Shown in pieces: positions 15,950-25,220 of a DNA stretch of 45,266 nt. The stretch is from the NCBI GenBank assembly GCA_900770215.1, contig CAAGJW010000054.1, positions 1 through 45,266 on the forward strand, written 5' to 3'. The DNA comes from Bacteroidales bacterium. Lineage in GTDB: Bacteria > Bacteroidota > Bacteroidia > Bacteroidales > Muribaculaceae. Each line of letters opens with the position of its first letter. The stretch's first letter is position 1. The notes under the pieces were generated by a model. It saw only the letters and a program-made list of their open reading frames with translations, was not told where the DNA came from and searched no databases. Made by a program: the position numbers and the translations under genes.

Positions 15950-17644
15950 CTATCGGTACAAGTCGACCCACACCTCCTTGTCGCCGCTCACCACCGGAAT
16001 GCGCAGATGCACAACGTCGCGTTCCACTGCTGGCACGATGAGATAGCAGCGCCCGCGGTGAAAGATGTTGAAAAACGGCAAGTGGTTGTGAGTCCTCACA
16101 CTGTTGCCATAGCAGGCGGTCCAGTGCTCGATGTTGCGGTTGTGCAAGGGGTCGAGATCAAAGTCGAGCCCGCAATTATGCTTGTCGAGATGAACCGAGT
16201 CGATGGGAATTATCGAGTAGGGCATGCCTGGTGCTGCCAGCACGGTATCGATGAGGTCGCGACGGCTGCTGCGCAGGGGCACCAGCCGAGTGCCGGCCAC
16301 AAAATCGCCCGACATGTAGCGCTGCATCAACGGCTCGCTCACAAAGGCCACATGACGCTTGCCGTAGTAGCGCTCATAGAGGTCGTTGTAGCCGCTGTAG
16401 AGCATGCTGTCGTAGTAGTTGGGGGCAATCCAGCGGCGGCTCCACACCGTGCTGCGATAGCTCGAGGCAGGCAGCACGCAATTGGCCGGGGCGGCGGCAA
16501 TGCGCGCCTGCACGGTATCGTTGTAGGCCTTGTAGGCATGCAACTCGGCTGCAACAGCCACCACAGGACAGATGCAAGCCGCGGCACACAGCACGGCCGC
16601 CGCGCGCATCAAGCGGGCAAGGGAGCCATAGCGGCGGTAGAACCAACGCATGGTATAGATGTAGCCCACCAGGGTGAAGAAGAAATACAGCCGGGGCTTC
16701 TTGGAGTCGCCCAGCGCATAGAGCACCAGCACACAGCCCAGCATGATCCAGGGCCACAATCTTGCAGCCAGCACGCGCCAGCCGCGATGCCTTGCTTCCC
16801 AGGCCATGAGCAACACAGCCGTGGCTGGGAAAACGTAGACCACAGCCTTGTAGCCCACGATGAGCAGGCGGCGGCCCAACAGCCATGCTGCCGACCCGGC
16901 AAGATTGACATCGCCCGAGCGCACCCGTTCCCAGGCCCCCGGCGAACACACGATGAGCAGCACCCCCAGGCTGTAGCCCGCCATTGCCGTCATGAGCACT
17001 GGCCCGGGCTTCTGGCGCGTGGCCACGAGCCACATGCACATGCCGAAGATCACGGGCACCGTCACCGCCTCGTTCATCTGTCCTGCCACCCAGCTGGCAA
17101 GAAACAAAGCCACCAGTTGCCAGGCCCTGAGCCTATCGCTACTGTGACCCCGCAGCCAGTGCAGCCAGTAGAGGGTGAACGTGGTCGCCCACAAGTAGTT
17201 GAGACTGCCGCACATCCACAACAGCGTCTCGCCAGGATAGGGAACGACGGAAAAGGTCACGAGCACCGTGATGGCCACTACCGCCACCGGGCGTTGCTTG
17301 CCTGCCACGTGCACCACCACAAGGTGAAGCAGCAACACAAGCATCAAGGCGTTGAGCACGTCGAAAGCCGGTTTGCCCAGCAAGCCGGCAAAGAGCTGGG
17401 TCAGGATATTGGCCATGCGGCCATTTTCCTCAACATAGAGTCCTGGCAGCGACTTGAGCCAGTCCGCCAGCGACCTGATGGGCACATAATCGGTGCCCAT
17501 AATATAGGAATAGAGCATGTCGTCGCCCTTGAGCGTGGTGAGCACATTGAACATGTAGAAAACCATGCCCGAGAGCGCCAAGGCCGCCCAATAGGCCTTG
17601 CCGGGCAGCGACGAGCGGCGATGTGTGAGCGTTGACCAGGTCAT
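15950..17644 (-). CDS. DUF6056-type multi-pass membrane protein, possible GT-C-like glycosyltransferase (copy 2)
   Basis: A 564-residue inner-membrane protein with about ten hydrophobic segments and a soluble C-terminal part of about 150 residues. Motifs shared with the adjacent paralogue are FNVLTTLKGDD after the first span, ENGRMAN, PYPGETLLWMCGSLNYLWA, and YYGK in the C-terminal part. The acidic pair just after the first span and the membrane layout recall GT-C glycosyltransferases that use lipid-linked sugars, but activity is an inference. It starts at ATG 17642-17644, only 7 bases after its paralogue's stop, so both form one leftward unit. No lipid-linked sugar synthesis genes are nearby to suggest a substrate. 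Confidence 0.8.
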   Translation of the reverse strand: MTWSTLTHRRSSLPGKAYWAALALSGMVFYMFNVLTTLKGDDMLYSYIMGTDYVPIRSLADWLKSLPGLYVEENGRMANILTQLFAGLLGKPAFDVLNALMLVLLLHLVVVHVAGKQRPVAVVAITVLVTFSVVPYPGETLLWMCGSLNYLWATTFTLYWLHWLRGHSSDRLRAWQLVALFLASWVAGQMNEAVTVPVIFGMCMWLVATRQKPGPVLMTAMAGYSLGVLLIVCSPGAWERVRSGDVNLAGSAAWLLGRRLLIVGYKAVVYVFPATAVLLMAWEARHRGWRVLAARLWPWIMLGCVLVLYALGDSKKPRLYFFFTLVGYIYTMRWFYRRYGSLARLMRAAAVLCAAACICPVVAVAAELHAYKAYNDTVQARIAAAPANCVLPASSYRSTVWSRRWIAPNYYDSMLYSGYNDLYERYYGKRHVAFVSEPLMQRYMSGDFVAGTRLVPLRSSRRDLIDTVLAAPGMPYSIIPIDSVHLDKHNCGLDFDLDPLHNRNIEHWTACYGNSVRTHNHLPFFNIFHRGRCYLIVPAVERDVVHLRIPVVSGDKEVWVDLYR

Positions 17645-17651
17645 GAGCCAT

Positions 17652-19298
17652 TCATCGTTTTATACGGTTCATCACCACCTTCACAGGCCGGCCGCCGTCG
17701 AGAAGAGGAATCTCAAGACGTGCCACGTCGGCCGTGACGGGCGGGATAATCATGTAGAAGCGACCACGATGCCTCAGCCAGAAGTAGGGCAAACTATTGT
17801 GCAGCGCCAACTGGCGGTCGAGCTCCATGTGGCGCGACTCATAGCGCGTATCGATGCAGGCCGAGTCGACAGGCAAGATGGAATAGTCCTGACCGGCAAA
17901 CACATAGATGCGGCTGGCAAGGTGCGGGTGGCTGCTGGCAAACGGGGCCAGCGTGCCGCCTGCGAGAAAATTGGCCCAATGGTAGCGTTCATAGAGTGCA
18001 GGGCGCAGAAACACCAGGTGTGTCTTGCCGTAGTAGCGACAAAAGAGCGTGTTGTAGTCGAAGAAACTGGCCGAGTCGAAGTGATTGGTTGCTATCCAGC
18101 GGTTGTAGGGCGGGTCATAGGACTCAAGCACGCAACTGGCCGGCGAGGCAGCGATGAGAGACTCGACGTGATCGTAGCCGCGCTTGTAGCTGGCGAGTGC
18201 ATCGACGGCCCATGCCACGGGCCACACCGTAGCCGCGGCAAGCGCCACTGCGCCCCATCGCATCAAGCTGCGGCGCTCGGCAAGCAGCGCATAGAGCCAT
18301 CGGGCCACCACGACATAGCTTGTGACCACGTAGAAGAAATACAGGCGTTGCTTGTGAGGGTCGGCAAGTATAAAGAGCAAGATCACGTTGCCCAGCCAAA
18401 TCCAGCTCCAGCAATCGGCCATGACCGCCTTGGCGCCCCTCTTCAGGCACGTGACCACGATGACCAACAGCGCCAGCACAGGCAACACATAGCGCACACT
18501 GCGTTCAACCAGCACCCAGCTGTGGCGCAGAAGCATGGCTGCCACCGAGCCGTCGCCGCCCACGCCCGCATCGGCGAGCCGCTGCCACGCCGCAGGCGAG
18601 CAAGTGATGACCACGGCACCCAGCACATAGCAGGCCAGGGCAACCACCTCGGCAACACGGGGGCGCCGGCGGCGTGCAAGCATCCAGGCCAGCCAGCCGA
18701 AGCTCACCGGATAGCTCGCACTCTCCTGCATCCAGCCAGCCACAAGGGCCAGCAAGGAAAATGCCACGACCTGGAACACACCGCGATGCCGCGACCCGGG
18801 CCGCGTGACCACGGCAATCACGATGACCGAGAAGGTTGCTGCCCACAAGTAGTTGAGGCTGCCGCACATCCACAGCATGGTTTCGCCAGGATAAGGGAAC
18901 ACAAGCAGCACCATGATGCAGGTGAGCAACACCACCGCAGCCGGCACACGCCTGAAAGCCGTGATACACAGCCCCGTGAAGTGCAGAAAAAGAGCAAACA
19001 CCACCACATTGGCCACATTGAACCACGATTTGCCGGCCAAGGCCGAGAAAAATTGGGTGATATAATTGGCCAGGCGGCCATTGTCGCTGATAGAAATCAC
19101 CTGCCACGAGGCCCACAAGTCGCGCAAGCCGGCGATGGGAGTCTTGTCGTTGCTGCCGGCGATCATGGCAAAGTGCAAGTCGTCGGGCTTGAGCGTAGTG
19201 AGCACGTTGAACACACCGAACACAGCCACCGCCACAGTCATCGTCAGGCAGTAGGCACGATTTTCAGCGATCCAATATTTCAACTTGCTCCACATCAT
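17652..19298 (-). CDS. DUF6056-type multi-pass membrane protein, possible GT-C-like glycosyltransferase (copy 1)
   Basis: A tandem paralogue of the gene that follows it, about 548 residues from the start chosen here. It shares FNVLTTLKPDD after the first span, DNGRLAN, PYPGETMLWMCGSLNYLWA, QRLYFFY and CRYYGK, and has the same row of hydrophobic segments with a soluble C-terminus. Two adjacent ATGs (19296-19298 and 19293-19295) begin MMWSKLKYWIAENRAY; an ATG at 19316 and a TTG at 19340 are in frame upstream, so the start is uncertain by up to 14 codons. A TACCTTTG box (19304-19311) lies just before the chosen start, which would leave almost no leader. Confidence 0.78.
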   Translation of the reverse strand: MMWSKLKYWIAENRAYCLTMTVAVAVFGVFNVLTTLKPDDLHFAMIAGSNDKTPIAGLRDLWASWQVISISDNGRLANYITQFFSALAGKSWFNVANVVVFALFLHFTGLCITAFRRVPAAVVLLTCIMVLLVFPYPGETMLWMCGSLNYLWAATFSVIVIAVVTRPGSRHRGVFQVVAFSLLALVAGWMQESASYPVSFGWLAWMLARRRRPRVAEVVALACYVLGAVVITCSPAAWQRLADAGVGGDGSVAAMLLRHSWVLVERSVRYVLPVLALLVIVVTCLKRGAKAVMADCWSWIWLGNVILLFILADPHKQRLYFFYVVTSYVVVARWLYALLAERRSLMRWGAVALAAATVWPVAWAVDALASYKRGYDHVESLIAASPASCVLESYDPPYNRWIATNHFDSASFFDYNTLFCRYYGKTHLVFLRPALYERYHWANFLAGGTLAPFASSHPHLASRIYVFAGQDYSILPVDSACIDTRYESRHMELDRQLALHNSLPYFWLRHRGRFYMIIPPVTADVARLEIPLLDGGRPVKVVMNRIKR

Positions 19299-19441
19299 GA
19301 ATACAAAGGTAAGCATTTTTTGCCATTCATCGCCACACAATCACCTCCATCGTAGGCAGCACGACAAGACACAGAAATTTAAGGATTTTAATTAAAATAG
19401 TTAAAAATTAGATTACTTATCGTTAAATTTAAAATAATAAC

Positions 19442-19449
19442 TATCTTTG
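19442..19449 (+). promoter_or_regulatory. Candidate -7 box for the TonB-dependent receptor
   Basis: TATCTTTG fits TAnnTTTG. The predicted start near 19456 would leave a leader of about 290 bases. No TTTG at the best spacing. Confidence 0.5.
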
Positions 19450-19598
19450 CGGCGAAATAAAGAACAATTTTGCGCCGCAAGCAGCAAAATGCAAAAATTT
19501 ATTTACATACGGCAACCGTACTTCGTGACCAATTACGGCCAGCGAAGCACAAATATAACCTCACTTATGAAGAAAATCATGCACGCTGTGCCACTCAT

Positions 19599-19635
19599 GT
19601 GACGCGGCGTGTTGCATTATGCACCGCGGCGTCAC
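19599..19635 (+). promoter_or_regulatory. Dyad/hairpin in the TonB-dependent receptor leader
   Basis: GTGACGC (19599-19605) pairs with GCGTCAC (19629-19635). Inside it, GTG/CAC and the palindrome TGCATTATGCA give further pairing with small internal loops. It could be an RNA structure or a DNA operator. Confidence 0.4.
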
Positions 19636-19742
19636 ACTCCACAATGAGATGACTGCCCAATGTGGAAAAATATGGTTTTAAATCTGTAATATAAAATAAA
19701 GGAATATCCTTTTATACAACCAAATATTTTTAAACAAACATT

Positions 19743-22700
19743 ATGGCAATGAAAATCAAAATCTTTGCATTGTTGACCATGCTCATGGTAGCATTCGGTC
19801 TTAATGCTCAAGTGACGACCTCATCGCTTGCCGGCAAGGTGACCCTGTCGGACAACAAAGAGGCAGTCATCGGTGCAACAGTCATAGCCACTCACGTGCC
19901 CTCGGGCACGCGCTACACGGCTGTGACCAACGAGAGCGGCAACTACGCCATTCAGGGTATGCGCGTAGGCGGCCCCTACACGGTAACGATTTCCTACATT
20001 GGCTATGAGACCAAGACCCTCGACAAGATTTACTTGACCCTGGGTGAGACCTACGATGCCGACGCCAACCTTTCGCTTAGCTCGCAGCAGCTGCAGGAAG
20101 TGGTAGTCACCGGCAAGAGCGGCCTCGACGCCACCAAGACCGGCGCCGCCATGGCATTCACCGCAGCCGACATCGCCCGTGTGCCCTCGATCGACCACAG
20201 TGTTGCCGACGCCACCCGTCTCAACCCCTTTGTCAACATCTCGCAATCGGGTGCAATGACCTTCAACGGCGTGAGCAACCGCTACAACAGCTTCATGGTC
20301 GACGGTGCAGTCAACAACGACGTGTTCGGCCTCACGGCCAACGGCCAGAACGGCGGCCAGGCAGGCACACAGCCCATCTCGATGGAGACGGTAGACCAGA
20401 TCCAAGTGCAAGTGGCCCCCTTCGACGTGCGCCAGTCGGGCTTCACCGGCGGCTCGATCAACGCCATCACCAAGAGCGGTACCAACATGTTCCATGGCTC
20501 GATCTACGGTGACTGGCGCAACCAAGACCTCATAGGCGAAAAATACAAGCTGATGAACGGCAAGACCTCGGAGAAATACCAGCACGAGAAGACCTACCAC
20601 TATGGTGTGACCCTGGGCGGCCCCATCATCAAGGACAAGCTGTTCTTCTTTGCCAACTACGAGAAAGCCAACGACGAGTACAACAACCCCTACAAGCTGG
20701 GCAGCGCAACATCGAGAATCAACGGCGAGGTAGCACAACAGCTTCTCTCGGCACTGCAGGCCAAGGGCTACACGGGCACATTCAACAACCCCGACAACTA
20801 CACCAAGAGCGACAAGGGCGGCTTCAAGCTCGACTGGAACATCAACGACAAGAACAAGCTCACCCTGGGCTGGCGCATCGTGTCGGCCAAGCAGCTCAAC
20901 TCCAACTCTACCGCCGGCAGCCTCAATGCCACCGACTACCAGTATGATTTCAAGAGTGTGACCAACTCGTTCACTGCCGAGCTGCACAGCAACATCAACC
21001 AGAACTGGGCCAACGAGGCCTTGCTGAGCTATGTGCGCGTGCGCGACTCGCGCAATCCTCACGGTGTGTTCCCTATGATCCAGATTTCGGGCGTGGGCAA
21101 CGGCAATGTGGTATTTGGCACCGAGCGCTCGAGCTGCGCCAATGGCTTGAACCAAGACGTGTGGTCGATTACCGACAATGTGAACTACTACCGCGGCAAC
21201 CACACTTTCACCTTCGGCACCCACGAGGAGTTCTACAAGTTTAAGAACCTCTTCATCCAAGACAACTACGGCACCTACTACTTTGCAAGTCCCGACGACT
21301 TCTATGCAGCACTCAACGGCGAGGCTGGCCACGTGAAGCAATATCGCTACGGCCAGGCCAACACCGACGTGACAGGCGACCCGCGCTGGTGGGCAAGCTT
21401 CAGCGCCGGCCAAATGGGCTTCTACGCTCAAGACCAGTGGCGTGCCAGCCGCGATCTCACCCTCACCTACGGCCTGCGCATCGACATTCCCCTGTTCTTC
21501 GACACTCCCACCGAGAACAAGACCTTCAACGACTTTGCACAGAGCATGACCGCCAACACCGCCATTTCGCAAGACGTGCGCGACGATTGGGACGTGGCTA
21601 CCAACCACAAGCTCAAGAGCACTCCGCTCTTCTCGCCCCGCGTGGGCTTCCGCTACTGGCTCGATGAGCCCCACAACTTCCTGCTGCGCGGCGGCGTGGG
21701 CCTGTTCTCGGGCCGTATCCCCTTTGTGTGGCTGAGCAACAACTTCTCCAACACCGGCATCCAGCTCATGACCTACAACGTGTCGGGCAACGCTGCCAAG
21801 GACCTGACCCTCATCACCGATCCTAACAACCAGAGCGCAGCCTACAGCCTGCTCAAGGCCAGCGGCTCGCAAGTGGTGAACGTGTTTGCCAAGGACTTCA
21901 AGTTTGGCCAGACCCTGCGCATGAACCTGGGTCTCGACGCCAAGCTGCTGGGTATCGACTGGACAGCCGAAGTGCTGTGGTCCAAGACCCTCAACGACGT
22001 GGTATACAAGAACCTCGCCTACAACTGGGACGGCACCACCACCGTTGCCAACAACACCGGTCTTGACTTCGACAACCGTCCTTACCTCACCCGCATGACT
22101 GGCGGCACTCCCTTCAACGGCGTGTACCTGCTCGACAACACCAGCAAGGGCCACACCTTCACCGCCAGCATCAAGGCCGAGAAGAAGTTCAACTTCGGTC
22201 TCGACCTAGCCGCAGCCTACACCTACACGCAGTCGAAGAGCGTGAACTACGGCGGCAGCTCGGTTGCAGCATCCAACTACAACTACAACTACACCCACGG
22301 CAATCCTAACGATCCCGAGGTGGGCAACAGTGCCTACAACATTCCTCACAAGATCACCGTATCGGCCTTCTACAGCAAGGACTATGCCAAGCACTGGAAC
22401 ACCAACGTGGGTCTCATCTACACGGCCAACAGCGGCTCGCCCTACTCTATCTACTACTACGGCGACTTCAACAACGACGGCAGCAACGGCAACGACCTGA
22501 TCTTCATCCCCACCGACGCCCAAGTCGACCAGATGACCTTCATCGCCACCAAGGCCTATACAGCCGACCAGCAGAAGGCCAACATGAAGCAGTGGCTGGC
22601 CAGCGAGCGCTACCTCAAGGATCACCGCGGCGAGTACTACGACCGCTTTGCAGCCAACGAGAAGTTTGAGCACCACTTCGACTTCCACTTCGCACAGACC

Positions 22701-22952
22701 TACAAGTTCAACTACGGCAAGTACACTCACGCCTTCACCCTCACCTTCGACATCCAGAACGTGGGCAACATGTTCAACAAGAAGTGGGGCCGCTACCAGT
22801 CGACAGGCGCCTCGATGTACTTCAGCCCCATCACCTACAATGCAGGCAAGAAGGCATTCCAGTTCTTGCACGACGGTGACTACAACATGCACAACTACAG
22901 CGACTACTACAGCCGCTGGCGTGCTCAGATCGGTTTGAAGTACACCTTCTAA
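19743..22952 (+). CDS. Oar-like TonB-dependent outer membrane receptor
   Basis: A 1069-residue outer membrane protein. After a signal peptide (IFALLTMLMVAFGLNAQ) comes a carboxypeptidase-regulatory-like domain of about 80 residues (SSLAGKVTLSDNKEAVIGAT), then a plug with LQEVVVTGKSG, GVSNRYNSFMVDGAVNND and SGFTGGSINAITKSGTN, then a long barrel ending in aromatic residues (RAQIGLKYTF). These are marks of the Oar subfamily. No SusD-type lipoprotein gene follows, and a terminator comes 28 bases after the stop, so it is an orphan receptor. The substrate cannot be inferred. Starts at 19743 (MAMKIK) and 19749 (MKIK) are both possible. Confidence 0.92.
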   Translation: MAMKIKIFALLTMLMVAFGLNAQVTTSSLAGKVTLSDNKEAVIGATVIATHVPSGTRYTAVTNESGNYAIQGMRVGGPYTVTISYIGYETKTLDKIYLTLGETYDADANLSLSSQQLQEVVVTGKSGLDATKTGAAMAFTAADIARVPSIDHSVADATRLNPFVNISQSGAMTFNGVSNRYNSFMVDGAVNNDVFGLTANGQNGGQAGTQPISMETVDQIQVQVAPFDVRQSGFTGGSINAITKSGTNMFHGSIYGDWRNQDLIGEKYKLMNGKTSEKYQHEKTYHYGVTLGGPIIKDKLFFFANYEKANDEYNNPYKLGSATSRINGEVAQQLLSALQAKGYTGTFNNPDNYTKSDKGGFKLDWNINDKNKLTLGWRIVSAKQLNSNSTAGSLNATDYQYDFKSVTNSFTAELHSNINQNWANEALLSYVRVRDSRNPHGVFPMIQISGVGNGNVVFGTERSSCANGLNQDVWSITDNVNYYRGNHTFTFGTHEEFYKFKNLFIQDNYGTYYFASPDDFYAALNGEAGHVKQYRYGQANTDVTGDPRWWASFSAGQMGFYAQDQWRASRDLTLTYGLRIDIPLFFDTPTENKTFNDFAQSMTANTAISQDVRDDWDVATNHKLKSTPLFSPRVGFRYWLDEPHNFLLRGGVGLFSGRIPFVWLSNNFSNTGIQLMTYNVSGNAAKDLTLITDPNNQSAAYSLLKASGSQVVNVFAKDFKFGQTLRMNLGLDAKLLGIDWTAEVLWSKTLNDVVYKNLAYNWDGTTTVANNTGLDFDNRPYLTRMTGGTPFNGVYLLDNTSKGHTFTASIKAEKKFNFGLDLAAAYTYTQSKSVNYGGSSVAASNYNYNYTHGNPNDPEVGNSAYNIPHKITVSAFYSKDYAKHWNTNVGLIYTANSGSPYSIYYYGDFNNDGSNGNDLIFIPTDAQVDQMTFIATKAYTADQQKANMKQWLASERYLKDHRGEYYDRFAANEKFEHHFDFHFAQTYKFNYGKYTHAFTLTFDIQNVGNMFNKKWGRYQSTGASMYFSPITYNAGKKAFQFLHDGDYNMHNYSDYYSRWRAQIGLKYTF

Positions 22953-22980
22953 ATCGAGAGTATTCATTCCCATCATAGCA

Positions 22981-23016
22981 ATGCCAGGGTGCCAGTGCGG
23001 TGCCCTGGCATTTTTT
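22981..23016 (+). terminator. Rho-independent terminator of the TonB-dependent receptor
   Basis: ATGCCAGGG (22981-22989) pairs perfectly with CCCTGGCAT (23003-23011), followed by a T6 run. Confidence 0.92.
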
Positions 23017-23059
23017 GCAGTCCACTCCCCACGAGGGGCACAATAATCTGCAATATAGA

Positions 23060-23091
23060 TTTGGGCAGATGACAAGAGTTTTGTAACTTTG
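23060..23091 (+). promoter_or_regulatory. Consensus Bacteroidetes promoter for gldE
   Basis: TTTG at 23060-23063, exactly 20 bases, then TAACTTTG at 23084-23091. This is the best match to the housekeeping consensus in the window. The predicted start near 23098 leaves a leader of about 78 bases. Confidence 0.8.
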
Positions 23092-23175
23092 TGGGCGAAA
23101 ACATGCGACTTGCATTTTCCTGACTGGGGCTGTAGAAGGCCCTCAGGCTGATTGTTGAACTAAATATACCGCATT

Positions 23176-24537
23176 TTGGATCCTGACCCTCTTTCGTGTA
23201 TTCTAAGCATATTGGCCCTCGTCGACCAGCCGGCCATCACTGTCAAAACGCCCACTGCGGGCAGCATCATTGCTATCATCATCGCGCTTTTCGGGCTCAT
23301 GTACTCGGCCTTCAACTCAGGCTCGGAGCTGGCCTATTTCTCTCTGTCTAAAGAAGACATCGATGGCATCGACGACGAGGCAAAACAAGAAAAGATACAG
23401 CAGCTGCTCTCCAAGCCCGAGAGGCTGCTGGCCACAATATTGATAGGCAACAACTCGGTCAACGTGCTCATTGCCGTGGTACTGAACTACGCTATGAACA
23501 CCATTTTCGATTTTCACAATAATGATGTGGCCAGTTTTGTGGTGAACACAGTGATACTCACCTTCCTGATTTTGCTTTTCGGCGAAATCATACCCAAGCT
23601 CTATGCCAGCAGCCACAACGTGCAGTTTGCCGAGATGGCCGCTCCCGGGCTGGGAGTGATGATGAAAGTTTTCGGGCCGCTCTCCAAGCTCATGGTCAAG
23701 AGCACCCTGATCGTGCGCAAGGCCGTGAGCAAGCGCAGCGACGACATCTCGATGGAAGACCTGAACCGTGCCCTGGAGGTGAGCGACTTGAAGTCGACCG
23801 ACGAGAAAGAGATGCTCAAGGGCATACTCACCTTCGGCGAGAAGACGGTGACCGAGATCATGCGTCCGCGCATCGATGTGGTCGACATCGACTACGACAC
23901 CACGTTTGACGACGTGGTGAAGACCGTGGTTGAAAACGGCTACTCGCGCATGCCAGTGTATCAAGAAAGCCCCGACAACATCAAGGGCATGCTCTATGCC
24001 AAGGACTTACTGCCCTACATAGGCAAGCGCGACAACAGCTTCAGGTGGCAAACCCTGCTGCGACCCGTGTACTTCGTGCCCGAGACACGGCAAATCGACG
24101 ACCTGCTCGAAGACTTCCGCAAGAAGAAGGTGCACATGGCCATCGTGGTCGACGAGTATGGCTGCACCCAGGGCATATGTACCCTCGAGGACGTGCTCGA
24201 GGAGATTGTGGGCGACATCGACGACGAGTATGACACCGAAGAGAAATTCTACAGCAAGGTGGCCGAAAACACCTACATCTTTGATGCCAAGACCTCGCTC
24301 AACGACTTCTATGAGGTGACAGGTACCAGCGAGGGCGACTTCGACGACAAGCAACTCGAAGATGCCGAAACCATTGCAGGCCTGCTGCTCAACGTGAAAG
24401 GCGACTTTCCCAAGGAGAAAGAAGAAATCGCCTGTGGCCGTTGCCACTTTACCGTGCTCAAGGTGAAAAAGTTCCGCATTGCCAAGGTAAAAGTCGTCGT
24501 CACCCCGGCCGCCGACAAGGATACCAATAAGAAATAA
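23176..24537 (+). CDS. gldE: GldE, CNNM/CorC-type membrane protein with CBS domains
   Basis: A 453-residue inner-membrane protein. The N-terminal CNNM (DUF21) region, with about four hydrophobic segments (IIAIIIALFGLMYSAF; FVVNTVILTFLILLFGEIIPK), is followed by a pair of CBS domains around residues 220-355 (VTEIMRPRIDVV; VHMAIVVDEYG; LEDVLEEIVGDI) and a C-terminal CorC/HlyC domain. It corresponds to GldE of Bacteroidetes, linked to gliding and type IX secretion and related to magnesium/cobalt efflux proteins. There is no ATG near the start: TTG (23176) yields the expected opening DPDPLS, and ATT one codon earlier is the only close alternative. The next gene, a phosphopantetheinyl transferase, is its usual neighbour to my knowledge. 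Confidence 0.9.
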   Translation: MDPDPLSCILSILALVDQPAITVKTPTAGSIIAIIIALFGLMYSAFNSGSELAYFSLSKEDIDGIDDEAKQEKIQQLLSKPERLLATILIGNNSVNVLIAVVLNYAMNTIFDFHNNDVASFVVNTVILTFLILLFGEIIPKLYASSHNVQFAEMAAPGLGVMMKVFGPLSKLMVKSTLIVRKAVSKRSDDISMEDLNRALEVSDLKSTDEKEMLKGILTFGEKTVTEIMRPRIDVVDIDYDTTFDDVVKTVVENGYSRMPVYQESPDNIKGMLYAKDLLPYIGKRDNSFRWQTLLRPVYFVPETRQIDDLLEDFRKKKVHMAIVVDEYGCTQGICTLEDVLEEIVGDIDDEYDTEEKFYSKVAENTYIFDAKTSLNDFYEVTGTSEGDFDDKQLEDAETIAGLLLNVKGDFPKEKEEIACGRCHFTVLKVKKFRIAKVKVVVTPAADKDTNKK

Positions 24538-24557
24538 AAAAACACAACTTCTCACTC

Positions 24558-25220
24558 ATGGCCTACGCTGGTACTAAGACATATATCGACGGGACGGTGC
24601 TGCACATGTGGATGCTCAGCGAGACCTCGCAGCAGATGGCACGCATGTGCGCTGCCGAGGGACTGCCCGCCGCTTGTGAAGCAAAATCGGAATACCGCCG
24701 CCGCGAGATACTGGGCGAGCGACTGCTCATGAAACGCATTGTGGGCCAAGGCGCCACACTGCACCACAACGCCGACGACGCCCCCTATATCGAAGGGTGC
24801 CAGGCACACATCACCATAGCCCACACGCGCGGCCTGCTGTGCATTGGGCTCAACGCCAGCCACCGCATGGGCGTCGACGTGGAGCGATATGGCCGCCGCG
24901 TGCTGGGCGTGCGCGACTTCTTCATCAACGACAAAGAAAAAAGCTGGCTCGAGGCAGGCGATGTCGACGGCCACATGGTGGCCTGGATGGCCAAGGAAGC
25001 CATATTCAAGGCTGTGGGCGAGCGAGAGCAAGTGGCCGACTATGCCCGCGACATCACGGTCGATCGCTTTGTCACCCCCCATCAAGGCCAGCAGCTCACC
25101 CACCAAGGCAGCTTCAAGGCCACCCCCTATTACCTGCACACCACCATGGGCGACCAGTACATGATCACCTTCACCTGTGCCAAGCAATATATCAAAACAC
25201 AAATACACAACCAACTATGA
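24558..25220 (+). CDS. 4'-phosphopantetheinyl transferase superfamily protein
   Basis: A 220-residue enzyme of the Sfp/AcpT type that moves the phosphopantetheine arm of CoA onto a serine of acyl or peptidyl carrier proteins. The core motifs are ITIAHTRGLLCIGL, GVDVER with magnesium ligands Asp107 and Glu109, and WMAKEAIFKAVG with Trp143, Lys146, Glu147 and Lys151. All expected catalytic residues are there. It begins 20 bases after gldE, and its stop overlaps the next start as ATGA, so the three genes are probably one operon. No carrier protein or polyketide gene lies nearby; the target may be the general acyl carrier protein. Confidence 0.88.
   Translation: MAYAGTKTYIDGTVLHMWMLSETSQQMARMCAAEGLPAACEAKSEYRRREILGERLLMKRIVGQGATLHHNADDAPYIEGCQAHITIAHTRGLLCIGLNASHRMGVDVERYGRRVLGVRDFFINDKEKSWLEAGDVDGHMVAWMAKEAIFKAVGEREQVADYARDITVDRFVTPHQGQQLTHQGSFKATPYYLHTTMGDQYMITFTCAKQYIKTQIHNQL

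Larger units (their letters stand above)
19299..19742. other. Intergenic region with promoter and long leader of the TonB-dependent receptor
   Basis: An AT-rich start (19380-19440) leads to a TATCTTTG box at 19442-19449. The 290 bases beyond it hold two hairpins (19599-19635 and 19638-19666) and a tiny 11-codon frame (19567-19602). No substantial gene was seen. Confidence 0.6.

Noticed and set aside
16007..19355. Two long rightward open frames over the DUF6056 genes
   Set aside because: Their products are rich in His, Arg and Gln without domains; the leftward frames encode conserved membrane motifs.
19821..22154. 777-codon leftward open frame inside the TonB-dependent receptor
   Set aside because: An antisense shadow caused by high GC at third positions; no recognisable motif.
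23006..23019. TGGCA...TTTTGCA resembling a sigma-54 element after the TonB receptor
   Set aside because: GG-GC spacing is 8 rather than 10 bases, and the sequence is the arm and T tract of a terminator.
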